From an uncultured Campylobacter sp. (GTDB taxonomy: Bacteria > Actinomycetota > Actinomycetes > Mycobacteriales > Mycobacteriaceae): a stretch of 15,268 bases of DNA. This document shows positions 1 through 6,575 of this stretch, one piece after another. A program made the translations under genes and the position numbers. The stretch is from contig CAMIME010000050.1 in assembly GCA_946221035.1 (NCBI GenBank), forward strand, positions 1 to 15,268. The letters are read 5' to 3'. Below the pieces are notes generated by a model, which was not told where the DNA came from, did not search any database, and worked only from the letters and a program-made list of their open reading frames with translations. Numbering within the stretch: position 1 is the stretch's first letter; the number at the start of each line of letters is the position of its first letter.

Positions 1-593
1 AGCTCGACGATGAGCTGCTCCTGCAGCGGCACGTCGATCTGAGCGCGCTCGGGCAGCTGGTGCACGAGGATGCGCAGGGTGTCCGGAACGACCTGCAGCC
101 AAGCCGGAACAACGGAGTCCATCAGGTTGTCCTGAGCCTCTTCGAACCACAGCATGTTGCGGGACTTCGGGCGGACATCGATGATGTCGTACTGGGTCAC
201 GGCGAACGACGGCACGTCAACAGCCTTGCCGTTGACGGTGAAGTGGCCGTGGGAAACCAGCTGACGAGCCTGGCGGCGGGTACGGGCCAGACCAGCGCGG
301 TAAACAACGTTGTCCAGGCGGGACTCCAGGAGGATGAGCAGGTTGTCGCCGGTCTTACCCGGGCGACGGTTCGCCTCTTCGTAGTAGCGACGGAACTGCT
401 TCTCCATCACGCCGTAGGTGAAGCGAGCCTTCTGCTTCTCCTGCAGCTGGAGCAGGTACTCGGATTCCTTGATGCGAGCGCGGCCAGCCTGCCCCGGAGG
501 GTAGGGACGGCGCTCAAAGGACATGTCGCCGCCGACAAGGTCGACGCGGAGGCGACGGGACTTACGGGTAGCAGGGCCGGTGTAACGAGCCAT
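1..593 (-). CDS. rpsD: 30S ribosomal protein S4 (partial, 3' end outside window)
   Basis: S4 binds 16S rRNA early in assembly of the small subunit and lies at the mRNA entry side. The reading frame starts MARYTGPATRKSRRLRVDLV and contains the S4 RNA-binding stretch ESRLDNVVYRAGLARTRRQA followed by ARQLVSHGHFTVNG. The ATG is at 593, preceded by a purine-rich AAGAGGTAA. 197 codons are inside the window and the last visible residues read QLIVE(L), so only about four residues plus the stop are missing compared with the usual ~201 aa. It is the last visible gene of the rpsM-rpsK-rpsD set, 27 bp after rpsK. In relatives rpoA follows, which cannot be seen here. The protein contains no cysteines of a zinc-binding S4 type in its N-terminus. 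Confidence 0.97.
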   Translation of the reverse strand, partial: MARYTGPATRKSRRLRVDLVGGDMSFERRPYPPGQAGRARIKESEYLLQLQEKQKARFTYGVMEKQFRRYYEEANRRPGKTGDNLLILLESRLDNVVYRAGLARTRRQARQLVSHGHFTVNGKAVDVPSFAVTQYDIIDVRPKSRNMLWFEEAQDNLMDSVVPAWLQVVPDTLRILVHQLPERAQIDVPLQEQLIVE

Positions 594-620
594 GTGAAGT
601 TACCTCTTTTCCTTTCAGCC

Positions 621-1022
621 TTAAACGCGACGACGCTTCGGCGGACGGCAACCGTTGAACGGCTGCGGCGTCACGTCGGAGATCGAGGACACCTCCAGGC
701 CGGCAGCCTGGAGCGAACGGATAGCGGTCTCGCGGCCGGAGCCCGGACCCTTAACAAACACGTCGACCTTCTTCATGCCGTGGTCCATCGCCTTGCGGGC
801 GGCGTTCTCGGCAGCCATCTGTGCAGCGAACGGCGTCGACTTACGGGAGCCCTTGAAGCCAACGTGGCCGGAGGATGCCCAGGAAATCACGTTGCCCTGC
901 GGGTCCGTGATGGACACGATGGTGTTGTTGAAGGTGGACTTGATGTACGCGTGGCCAGCGGCCACATTCTTCTTGACGGTGCGACGTCCGCGACGCGCAC
1001 CGGAACGAGTCTGAGGAGGCAT
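621..1022 (-). CDS. rpsK: 30S ribosomal protein S11
   Basis: S11 sits on the small-subunit platform and helps shape the mRNA path near the E site. The 133-residue product has the family length and signatures: the basic N-terminus MPPQTRSGARRGRRTVKKN, the KSTFNNTIVSITDPQGNVI core, AAENAARKAMDHGMKKVDV, and the conserved C-terminal end DVTPQPFNGCRPPKRRRV. The ATG at 1022 has a good AGGAGG-type site immediately upstream, inside the end of rpsM. Only 3 bp separate it from rpsM, so the two are co-transcribed and probably translationally coupled. Nothing is unusual about it. Confidence 0.98.
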   Translation of the reverse strand: MPPQTRSGARRGRRTVKKNVAAGHAYIKSTFNNTIVSITDPQGNVISWASSGHVGFKGSRKSTPFAAQMAAENAARKAMDHGMKKVDVFVKGPGSGRETAIRSLQAAGLEVSSISDVTPQPFNGCRPPKRRRV

Positions 1023-1025
1023 GGG

Positions 1026-1394
1026 TTACTTCTTCTTTCCTGCGATGGTCTTCTTCGGGCCCTTGCGGGTACGCGCGTTGGTCTTCGTGCGCTGGCCGCG
1101 GACGGGAAGGCCACGGCGGTGGCGCATGCCCTGGTAGGAACCGATTTCAATCTTGCGGCGGATGTCAGCCTGCACCTCGCGGCGCAGGTCGCCCTCCACG
1201 GTGTAGGAGGACTCGATAGCGTCGCGCAGTGCGGCGAGCTGGTCATCGCTCAAGTTGTCCGTGCGCAGGTCAGGAGAAATGCCCGTCTTCTCGAGCAGCT
1301 CCTTGGCTCGGGTCGGGCCGATGCCGTAGATGTAGGTCAGTGCGATCTCCATGCGCTTGTTGCGGGGGAGGTCAACACCTGCAAGACGTGCCAT
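1026..1394 (-). CDS. rpsM: 30S ribosomal protein S13
   Basis: S13 is in the head of the 30S subunit and forms the bridge to the large subunit, touching P-site tRNA through its basic tail. The 122-residue product shows MARLAGVDLPRNKRMEIALT, the helix-hairpin-helix YIYGIGPTRAKELLEKTGIS, and the basic end GQRTKTNARTRKGPKKTIAG. Length matches the family. It is the first gene of the rpsM-rpsK-rpsD run. It is separated from infA by 178 bp, which contain two hairpins and no rpmJ. A GAAAGGAAC stretch upstream of the ATG serves as ribosome-binding site. Confidence 0.98.
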   Translation of the reverse strand: MARLAGVDLPRNKRMEIALTYIYGIGPTRAKELLEKTGISPDLRTDNLSDDQLAALRDAIESSYTVEGDLRREVQADIRRKIEIGSYQGMRHRRGLPVRGQRTKTNARTRKGPKKTIAGKKK

Positions 1395-1572
1395 GAGGTC
1401 ACGTTCCTTTCGGGTTGTTACGGTGGTTTACTCCCTACCCGCCCACGCCAGACAACGCTTTATCCGGGCCGTGCCGGAGGATGGGTTGTGGTTTCGCGCG
1501 GCTCTGGCCACCGTGGCCGGAGGTAACCGACCCGCTTGCGAGCAAACAGGTCTGGGTAAGGAGGCGTATGTC
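1395..1572 (-). other. infA-rpsM spacer with two hairpins, no rpmJ
   Basis: This 178-bp gap contains no open frame resembling the ~37-residue, cysteine-bearing L36 (RpmJ) that sits between infA and rpsM in many bacteria. Two inverted repeats are visible. One is at 1502-1522 (arms CTCTGGCCA and TGGCCGGAG, one mismatch, 3-nt loop). The other is at 1463-1478 (TCCGG and CCGGA, 6-nt loop). Neither is followed by a U-tract in the minus direction, so they look more like leader structure than intrinsic terminators. No convincing promoter was found; rpsM may be reached by read-through from infA or by a promoter not recognised here. Confidence 0.45.
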
Positions 1573-1791
1573 TTACTTGTAGCGGTAGGTAATTCGCCCG
1601 CGGTCCAGGTCGTACGGGGAAAGCTCCACGACGACGCGGTCCTCCGGGAGGATGCGGATGTAGTGCTGGCGCATCTTGCCGCTGATGTGGGCGAGAACCT
1701 CATGCCCGTTGTCCAGTTCGACACGGAACATCGCGTTCTTCAAGGGCTCGACAATACGGCCCTCAACCTCGATTGCGCCTTCTTTCGCCAT
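1573..1791 (-). CDS. infA: Translation initiation factor IF-1
   Basis: IF-1 binds the A site of the 30S subunit during initiation and helps IF-2 and IF-3 select the initiator tRNA. The 72-residue product is a complete single OB-fold (S1-like) domain: MAKEGAIEVEGRIVEPLKNA at the start, then the central AHISGKMRQHYIRILPEDRV and the C-terminal SPYDLDRGRITYRYK. I chose the ATG at 1791 rather than the in-frame GTG at 1800, because it gives the exact family length and an AGGAAG site lies 8 nt upstream. It is separated from the L,D-transpeptidase gene by a terminator and probably has its own promoter. Confidence 0.97.
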   Translation of the reverse strand: MAKEGAIEVEGRIVEPLKNAMFRVELDNGHEVLAHISGKMRQHYIRILPEDRVVVELSPYDLDRGRITYRYK

Positions 1792-1880
1792 ACACTCCAC
1801 TTCCTACGCCACCTGAGTTTTCGCAGGCAGCAGACGTTTTTCTACCGTGACAATCGGTGCGCTGAGCACACCGAAGGACA

Positions 1881-1909
1881 ACTATAGGCGCTCACCTGCG
1901 CAAACACAA
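1881..1909 (-). promoter_or_regulatory. Candidate infA promoter
   Basis: On the minus strand a TTGTGT (-35, 1904-1909) and TATAGT (-10, 1881-1886) are separated by 17 bp. They lie about 90 bp upstream of the infA start and just beyond the transpeptidase terminator; the -35 overlaps the terminator's U-tract. Position and spacing fit a housekeeping promoter. This is inference from sequence alone. Confidence 0.4.
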
Positions 1910-1935
1910 ACCCCCGCCGCGTTGTACGGCAGGGG
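1901..1935 (-). terminator. Rho-independent terminator of the L,D-transpeptidase gene
   Basis: Arms CCCCCGCCG (1911-1919) and CGGCAGGGG (1927-1935) pair over 9 positions with one mismatch and a 7-nt loop. In the minus direction the stem is followed directly by TTTGTGTTTG. It lies 38 bp beyond the transpeptidase stop codon and insulates infA from that gene. Confidence 0.75.
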
Positions 1936-1946
1936 CAGGATGCTTA

Positions 1947-1967
1947 TCGACGACCTCCGGTCATCGA
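1947..1967 (-). other. Hairpin just after the L,D-transpeptidase stop codon
   Basis: In the minus-strand RNA, arms UCGAUGACC and GGUCGUCGA pair over nine positions (one G-U) around a 3-nt loop. The hairpin begins five bases after the stop codon and precedes the U-tract terminator at 1901-1935. It may be an upstream part of a tandem terminator or may protect the mRNA 3' end. No U-tract follows it. Confidence 0.4.
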
Positions 1968-1972
1968 CGCGA

Positions 1973-2776
1973 CTAGTACACGTAGACCTTGTCACCGATC
2001 TGCAGATCGTTGAAGTACCGCTGCGCGTCGTGGCGGTACATGCGGATGCAACCGTGGGACAGGATGGTCGGGTCACCCTCGTGGAAGGCGATGCCGTTGT
2101 AGGTGAAGTACGTGGCGTACGGCATGGGCGCGTTGCCGAACTCCCAGGAGATCTCGTCCTTGACCTTGCGGTTGACGTAGAAGGTGCCGCGCGGCGTCTC
2201 GTAGCCGGGGCGGCCCGGGCCAATGAGACCGGACTGGTAGTACATGACGCCGTTATTCTGCAGCCAGGAGCGGCGGCCGTCAATGTCGATGCACGCCTTC
2301 GCGTCGGCCGGGCACGGGCCGTAATCGAACCCAGCGCGCGGGTTCGGGGCGGGCGCGGGCGCGGGGGCCGGGGCCGGGGCCGGCGCGGGTTTCGGCTTCG
2401 GCTTCGGGGTCTTCTCCGCGATCAAGCCGGGGAAGAACTGCTCCACGATCTCGTCGATCCGCTTCTTTGCCTGTGCCGGAAGCTGCGGGTTGATGGCCGC
2501 CAAAGCGTCGGCCTGGGCGCGCAGGCTGTTGCGCACATCCCAGGCTGCGTCGCGCGCACCCTTGTCCATGCTGGAAAGCTGGTTATTCACCTTGACGGTG
2601 AACGCATCCAAGCTCGAGGTTGCGGCCGGGGCAACGGGAGCCGCCGGGGCTGCGGGGAGGGCCTGCGCCGATACAGGCGCGGCAACGATGGAGGCGACGA
2701 CGCTGGCTCCGGCCAAGAACGTGGTGGCGCGGCGCTTCAGCGGCGACGGCTTCGCGTGACGGGGACGGTAAGACAT
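1973..2776 (-). CDS. Secreted L,D-transpeptidase (YkuD domain)
   Basis: L,D-transpeptidases make 3-3 cross-links in peptidoglycan, or attach proteins to it, outside the membrane. The 267-residue product starts with a basic stretch containing KRR (14-16), a hydrophobic segment (about 17-37) and a likely cleavage after VSA (37) or AQA (39). The spacing RRATTFL is Tat-like but not a perfect match. Residues ~54-120 form a helical region. A Lys/Pro then Ala/Pro linker (~123-147) leads to the YkuD domain (~148-267). The catalytic motif is intact: His232 in FHEGDP, then SHGCIRM with His241 and Cys243. The second transpeptidase start signal is atypical: no Shine-Dalgarno sequence, with a TATACT six bases before the ATG, suggesting a leaderless mRNA. 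The location between map and infA matches Corynebacterium synteny as I remember it. Confidence 0.9.
   Translation of the reverse strand: MSYRPRHAKPSPLKRRATTFLAGASVVASIVAAPVSAQALPAAPAAPVAPAATSSLDAFTVKVNNQLSSMDKGARDAAWDVRNSLRAQADALAAINPQLPAQAKKRIDEIVEQFFPGLIAEKTPKPKPKPAPAPAPAPAPAPAPNPRAGFDYGPCPADAKACIDIDGRRSWLQNNGVMYYQSGLIGPGRPGYETPRGTFYVNRKVKDEISWEFGNAPMPYATYFTYNGIAFHEGDPTILSHGCIRMYRHDAQRYFNDLQIGDKVYVY
2345..2410 (-). repeat. GC-rich low-complexity repeat coding the Pro/Ala/Lys linker
   Basis: The DNA for the transpeptidase linker contains a run of near-identical hexamers, including three consecutive GGGGCC units and TTCGGC units on the plus strand. It encodes alternating Ala-Pro then Lys-Pro. 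Such tracts change length by slippage; every 6-bp step keeps the frame. Confidence 0.6.
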
Positions 2777-2782
2777 GGCGGA

Positions 2783-2788
2783 AGTATA
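2783..2788 (-). promoter_or_regulatory. Candidate -10 (TATACT) for a leaderless L,D-transpeptidase mRNA
   Basis: TATACT on the minus strand ends six bases before the ATG at 2776, so transcription would begin at or within a base of the start codon. No ribosome-binding site exists in between. The element overlaps the end of map. The -35 region (TTACTC at 17-bp spacing) is weak. Confidence 0.5.
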
Positions 2789-2791
2789 ACC

Positions 2792-3586
2792 CTAACCTTG
2801 GCGGGGAGTAAGAATACGCGGCCCATTCGCTGTGGCGGCAACGGTGTGTTCCCAGTGCGCGGCGGGCGCGCCGTCGACCGTGACCACCGTCCAGTCGTCC
2901 TCAAGCACCCCAGTGTCCACACCGCCGCCGAGGATCAGCATCGGCTCGATCGCCAGCACAGATCCCTCCTGAATCACCGGCCCGCGGTTCGGTCGACCCT
3001 CATTGGCCAGGAACGGGTCCTCGTGCATGGTCTTGCCGATCCCGTGCCCGCCGTAGCCGTCGACAATGCCCAGCGCCACGCCGAAGCGCTCCTCCGCGCG
3101 CCGCGTGGCCACCTCAAGCGCGTGCGAGACGTCCGTCAGCTTGTTGCCCGGCACCATCGCCTTCAGCCCCTCCGCGAGCACCCATTCGGTTGCAGCATTG
3201 AGCTTCTCGACGTCCTCCGGCAACTCCCCCACCCCAAACGACCACGCCGAATCCCCCACCCAACCATTGAGCGTTGCCCCGCAGTCGATGGAGACCAAGT
3301 CCCCCTCCTGAAGCACCGTCTCGGTGTCCGGGATGCCGTGGACGACCACGTCGTTGACCGACGAGCAGATTGAGGCCGGGAAACCGTTGTAGCCCAGAAA
3401 GGTGGGAACCGCCCCGTGATCCCTGATCACCGTCTCGGCGACGCGGTCCAGGTCCAACGTGGTCTTACCCGGCGCCGCCGCCGCACGCACTTCCGTAAGC
3501 GCCAGTCCGACGATGCGTCCGGCGGCCTCCATCAGATCCAGCTCCTCCGGCGTCTTGGCGGCGATTTTGCGTTTGCGAAATGCCAT
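2792..3586 (-). CDS. map: Methionine aminopeptidase, type I
   Basis: This enzyme removes the initiator methionine from nascent proteins in the cytoplasm using two metal ions. The 264-residue product has all five expected metal ligands: Asp101 (SIDCGA), Asp112 (GDSAWSF), His181 (GGHGIGKTMHEDP), Glu214 (AIEPML) and Glu246 (HWEHTVA). His83 (VVHGIPD) is the usual substrate-contacting residue. It begins MAFRKRKIAAKTPEELDLM. I use the ATG at 3586 instead of upstream in-frame codons, because a strong GGGAGGAACC lies 6-10 nt before it and the extra upstream residues would cross the hairpin at 3637-3660. There is no zinc-finger N-terminal extension. It lies 87 bp after adk. Confidence 0.96.
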   Translation of the reverse strand: MAFRKRKIAAKTPEELDLMEAAGRIVGLALTEVRAAAAPGKTTLDLDRVAETVIRDHGAVPTFLGYNGFPASICSSVNDVVVHGIPDTETVLQEGDLVSIDCGATLNGWVGDSAWSFGVGELPEDVEKLNAATEWVLAEGLKAMVPGNKLTDVSHALEVATRRAEERFGVALGIVDGYGGHGIGKTMHEDPFLANEGRPNRGPVIQEGSVLAIEPMLILGGGVDTGVLEDDWTVVTVDGAPAAHWEHTVAATANGPRILTPRQG

Positions 3587-3636
3587 GGTGGTTCCTCCCT
3601 TTGGTCGTCGATAAGCAAAATGCGATGGGAACGCGA

Positions 3637-3660
3637 AAGGCCGGTGCGAACACCGGCCTT
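3637..3660 (-). terminator. Perfect hairpin after adk, U-poor terminator candidate
   Basis: A perfect 10-bp stem (AAGGCCGGTG / CACCGGCCTT) with a 4-nt loop lies 13 bp past the adk stop. In the minus direction only CCTTTCGCG follows, so the U-tract is minimal. It could be a weak or partial terminator, or an mRNA processing/stabilising element between adk and map. No clear promoter for map was found after it, so some read-through is likely. Confidence 0.5.
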
Positions 3661-3673
3661 GCACGCGCTGTGG

Positions 3674-4219
3674 CTACTTGCCCAGAGCAGCCATCGTGCG
3701 CGCGTTGATGTCGTCGACATCGCCCACCGCGTCGATGGAGATGATGCGCTCGCCGTAGTGATCGATCAACGGGGCCGTCTCATCGCGATACACGCCGAGA
3801 CGGGTGCGGATCGTGTCCTCGTTATCGTCGGCGCGGCCTCGGGCGAGCATGCGCTCAACCACCACATCCTCGTCCACCACGAAGTTGAGCACGCCATCGA
3901 GCTTCTCGCCGTGGTTATCCAGCAGCTGCTCCAGAATCTCAGCCTGCTCTACCGTGCGCGGGAAGCCGTCCAGGAGGAAGCCGTCCTTCGCGTCGTCCTG
4001 GTTCAGGCGATCTTCCACCATCCGTGCGGTCACGTCGGTGGGAACCAGCTTGCCGGCGTCGATGTAGCTCTTCGCCTCCACACCAAGCGGTGTGCCCTCG
4101 CCGATGTTGGCGCGGAACAGGTCACCGGTGGAGATGTGGGGGATGCCGAGCTTCTCGGACAGAATCGCAGCCTGGGTGCCCTTGCCGGCACCGGGAGGGC
4201 CAAGGAGAACAAGACGCAT
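3674..4219 (-). CDS. adk: Adenylate kinase (short, zinc-free form)
   Basis: Adenylate kinase converts ATP + AMP to 2 ADP in the cytoplasm. The 181-residue product carries the P-loop GPPGAGKGT (7-15), the AMP-site STGDLFRANI region, FLLDGFPRT (81-89), and the arginine-bearing RGRADDNEDTIRTRL (127-141). The long LID insertion with four cysteines found in longer bacterial enzymes is absent, which is typical for Actinobacteria. The ATG overlaps the secY stop by one base (TAATG), so translation is coupled to secY. A purine-rich stretch within the secY end acts as the ribosome-binding site. Confidence 0.97.
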   Translation of the reverse strand: MRLVLLGPPGAGKGTQAAILSEKLGIPHISTGDLFRANIGEGTPLGVEAKSYIDAGKLVPTDVTARMVEDRLNQDDAKDGFLLDGFPRTVEQAEILEQLLDNHGEKLDGVLNFVVDEDVVVERMLARGRADDNEDTIRTRLGVYRDETAPLIDHYGERIISIDAVGDVDDINARTMAALGK

Positions 4220-5547
4220 TATCGCAGAAGTCCTTCGTAGTTGGATTGGAGAAGTTGGGATTCAATTTGCTTCACGGTGGTCAGCGCCACGGAAACCATA
4301 ATCAGGATCGCGGTACCGCCGAACGCGCTCATACCCATGCGGCCCGAGCCGGTGATGCCAGCGTCCAAAGCTAAGTTTGGCAACACCGCAATAGCAGCGA
4401 GGTAAATCGCGCCCACGAACAGCAGGCGGTTCATGACGAACGCCAGGTACTCCGCGGTCGGACGACCCGGGCGGATGCCGGGAATGAAGCCGCCGTACTT
4501 CTTCATGTTCTCGGCCTGCTCGATCGGGTCGTACTGCACCGACACGTAGAAGTAGGAGAAGAAGATGATCAGCACAACGTAGGTCAAGATGTACTGCCAC
4601 GAACCCGGGTTCTGCAGCCAGGACATGACGTTGTTCATCCACCAGTTGTCCGGCTGCGCGGTGTTGCGCATGGTCACGATCTGGGTGATCAGGACCGGGA
4701 CGTACATGAGCGAGGACGCGAAGATCACGGGGATCACGCCGGCCTGGTTCACCTTCAGCGGCAGGTAGGTCGAGGACCCGCCGTACTGGCGGCGACCAAC
4801 CATGCGCTTGGCGTACTGCACCGGGATGCGGCGTTGGCCCTGCTCGATGAACACGATGCCGATGACGAGCGCGATGAGAGCTGCGATGACCAGCAGAAGA
4901 GTCATCAGGCCGGAGTTTTCGTAGATGAAGATGCCCTCGGACGGAATCTGGGTGGCAATGCCCGCCATGATGAGCAGGGACATGCCGTTGCCGACACCCT
5001 TTTCGGTGATGATCTCACCGAGCCACATGATGAGCACCGCACCGGAAGTCATGACCACCACCATCATGATCAGCGTCCAAATGTTACGGTCTTCCACCAG
5101 CACCGGAACACCGCTGCCGAGCAGCTGCTCGCGGTCCGCCAGGGCCACAATGCCGGAAGACTGCAGCAGCGCCAGCGCCACCGTGAGGTAGCGGGTGTAC
5201 TGCGTCATCTTCGCCTGGCCGGACTGACCCTCCTTCTTCAGTTCCTCGAACTTGGGGATCACGACCGTGAGAAGCTGCACGATGATCGACGCTGTGATGT
5301 ACGGCATGATGCCGATCGCGAAGATCGAAAGCTGGAGCAACGCACCACCGGAGAACAGGCCGATGATGGAGAACATCGTGGCCTGATCCCCCTTCGCGAT
5401 GTCCTCGAGCCGGTCGTTGATCAGCGTGTAGTCCACCCCGGGGGTCGGGATCTGGCAACCGATGCGGTACAGAATTACGAGCGCAACAGTGATCAGGATC
5501 TTCTTGCGAAGATCCGGATCCTTAAACGCCTGTGCAAGTGCGGACAC
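4219..5547 (-). CDS. secY: Preprotein translocase subunit SecY
   Basis: SecY is the pore of the Sec channel in the cytoplasmic membrane, working with SecE, SecG and SecA. The 442-residue product has the conserved N-terminus (ALAQAFKDPDLRKKILIT), the first-helix motif LYRIGCQIPTPGVD, the plug-adjacent FSGGALLQLSIFAIGIMPYI, the cytoplasmic-loop QGQRRIPVQYAKRMVGR and GGFIPGIRPGRPTAEYL. Ten membrane spans are expected. The start is a GTG at 5547 with AGGAGG four bases upstream; an out-of-frame ATG overlaps it at 5549. It is separated from rplO by 232 bp with a terminator, so it heads its own unit with adk. Confidence 0.97.
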   Translation of the reverse strand: MSALAQAFKDPDLRKKILITVALVILYRIGCQIPTPGVDYTLINDRLEDIAKGDQATMFSIIGLFSGGALLQLSIFAIGIMPYITASIIVQLLTVVIPKFEELKKEGQSGQAKMTQYTRYLTVALALLQSSGIVALADREQLLGSGVPVLVEDRNIWTLIMMVVVMTSGAVLIMWLGEIITEKGVGNGMSLLIMAGIATQIPSEGIFIYENSGLMTLLLVIAALIALVIGIVFIEQGQRRIPVQYAKRMVGRRQYGGSSTYLPLKVNQAGVIPVIFASSLMYVPVLITQIVTMRNTAQPDNWWMNNVMSWLQNPGSWQYILTYVVLIIFFSYFYVSVQYDPIEQAENMKKYGGFIPGIRPGRPTAEYLAFVMNRLLFVGAIYLAAIAVLPNLALDAGITGSGRMGMSAFGGTAILIMVSVALTTVKQIESQLLQSNYEGLLR

Positions 5548-5649
5548 ATAGCCTCCTGGCTCCCGCCGCGCGCAGGGCGAGAGATTGCGGACATTCCTCG
5601 ATGCCCCCGACGTGCCGTGTGGACACCCTGGGCCATCTTTGACCCCATA

Positions 5650-5658
5650 ACACTAGCA
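5650..5658 (-). promoter_or_regulatory. Candidate extended -10 promoter for secY-adk
   Basis: TGC-TAGTGT on the minus strand is an extended -10 pattern in the gap between the rplO terminator and secY. It would give a leader of about 95 nt. No clear -35 is seen. A promoter is expected somewhere in this gap, because a strong terminator precedes it. Confidence 0.35.
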
Positions 5659-5700
5659 GCCGACCCGCCGGAACTGATATTTGAGGTTGTCTACCTAGCA

Positions 5701-5739
5701 CAAAACCCGCGCCCGACCTTGAACAGTCGGACACGGGTT
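5701..5739 (-). terminator. Rho-independent terminator after rplO
   Basis: Outer arms AACCCG (5704-5709) and CGGGTT (5734-5739) and inner arms CCGAC (5713-5717) and GTCGG (5726-5730) form an interrupted stem with an 8-nt loop. In the minus direction the stem ends in GGGTTTTGTG. It lies about 40 bp beyond the rplO stop and separates the rpsH-rplO operon from secY. Confidence 0.75.
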
Positions 5740-5779
5740 CATGCGTCTTGCGAGGCGCCTTCTCGTGCGCCTTGCGGGC

Positions 5780-6376
5780 CTACTCAGCCTCGACGACGGT
5801 GGATCCACCCTGCAGCGGGTCGGAGTCCAGCACGCCGCGCGCACCCTCGGTCGCCTCCGGCGCCGGGGTCGCCTCGCCAGCTGCGGACGCCGCCGGGGCG
5901 TCGGCTGCAGCTGCCGGGCGCTTGGTGAAGGTCTCCTCGGTGGCGGAGCCGCCGGCTGCCTGCAGCTTCTCAGCTGCGGACTTGGAGAACTTCGTTGCGG
6001 TGACGTTGAGCGCGACGGTGATGTCGCCCTCGCCGAGCACCTTCACCGGCTGCTTCGGGCGAACGAGGCCCTTTGCAACCAGGTCAGCAACGGTCACGTC
6101 GCCGCCCTGGGGGAACGCCTCGGCCAGAGCCTGGACGTTCACCACCTGGTACACAACGCGGTTCGGGTTCTTGAAGCCCTTGAGCTTCGGCAGACGCATG
6201 TGCAGCGGCATCTGGCCACCCTCGAAAGCAGCGGAAACCTGCTTACGAGCCTTGGTGCCCTTGGTACCGCGGCCGGCGGTCTTACCCTTGGATGCCTCAC
6301 CGCGACCGACGCGGGTCTTGGCCTTGTTGGAGCCCTCTGCAGGGCGCAAATCGTGAAGCTTGATGACATCAGCCAT
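5780..6376 (-). CDS. rplO: 50S ribosomal protein L15 with a C-terminal extension
   Basis: L15 is a late-assembling large-subunit protein that threads into 23S rRNA. The N-terminal 145 residues are a complete L15: MADVIKLHDLRPAEGSNKAK, TRVGRGEASKGKTAGRGTKG, FEGGQMPLHMRLPKLKGFKN, and the C-terminal KVLGEGDITVALNVTATKFS with AAEKLQAAGGSA. The product is 198 residues, about 50 longer than the usual 145-150. Residues ~146-198 are rich in Ala, Pro, Glu and Asp, acidic and low-complexity. The ATG at 6376 is chosen from the L15 N-terminus and follows rpmD by 5 bp; a GGGGAGGAG lies upstream inside rpmD. Confidence 0.95.
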   Translation of the reverse strand: MADVIKLHDLRPAEGSNKAKTRVGRGEASKGKTAGRGTKGTKARKQVSAAFEGGQMPLHMRLPKLKGFKNPNRVVYQVVNVQALAEAFPQGGDVTVADLVAKGLVRPKQPVKVLGEGDITVALNVTATKFSKSAAEKLQAAGGSATEETFTKRPAAAADAPAASAAGEATPAPEATEGARGVLDSDPLQGGSTVVEAE

Positions 6377-6381
6377 GTGCT

Positions 6382-6570
6382 TTACTCCTCCCCTGCAACT
6401 TCTTCGACGGTGACAAGGTGGCGAACCTTGAGCACCTGGCCGCGCACGGCAGCGTTGTCGGGCTTGACAACGGACTGGCCGATCTTGCGCAGGCCGAGGG
6501 CCTCGAGGTTCTTGCGGGTGTTCGGCTTCTCGCCGACCTTGCCATGGTGCAACGTAATCTTCAGAGCCAT
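6382..6570 (-). CDS. rpmD: 50S ribosomal protein L30
   Basis: L30 is a small peripheral protein of the large subunit. The 62-residue product begins MALKITLHHGKVGEKPNTRK and contains the family signature NLEALGLRKIGQSVVKPDNA followed by VRGQVLKVRHLVTVEEV. Length matches the bacterial family (about 60). The start at 6570 is used because AGGAGG lies 10 nt upstream, overlapping the end of rpsE, and an earlier start would extend into rpsE. It sits between rpsE (5-bp gap) and rplO (5-bp gap) in the expected order. Confidence 0.96.
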   Translation of the reverse strand: MALKITLHHGKVGEKPNTRKNLEALGLRKIGQSVVKPDNAAVRGQVLKVRHLVTVEEVAGEE

Positions 6571-6575
6571 TGTGC

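Noticed and set aside
60..1526. 488-residue plus-strand open frame opposite rpsD, rpsK and rpsM
   Set aside because: It is antisense to three unmistakable ribosomal protein genes. Long antisense frames arise from high GC at third codon positions. Its translation shows no recognisable domain.
1847..3373. 508-residue plus-strand open frame opposite the L,D-transpeptidase and map
   Set aside because: It lies across two well-supported genes with intact catalytic motifs, and its Arg/Val-rich translation looks like nothing known.
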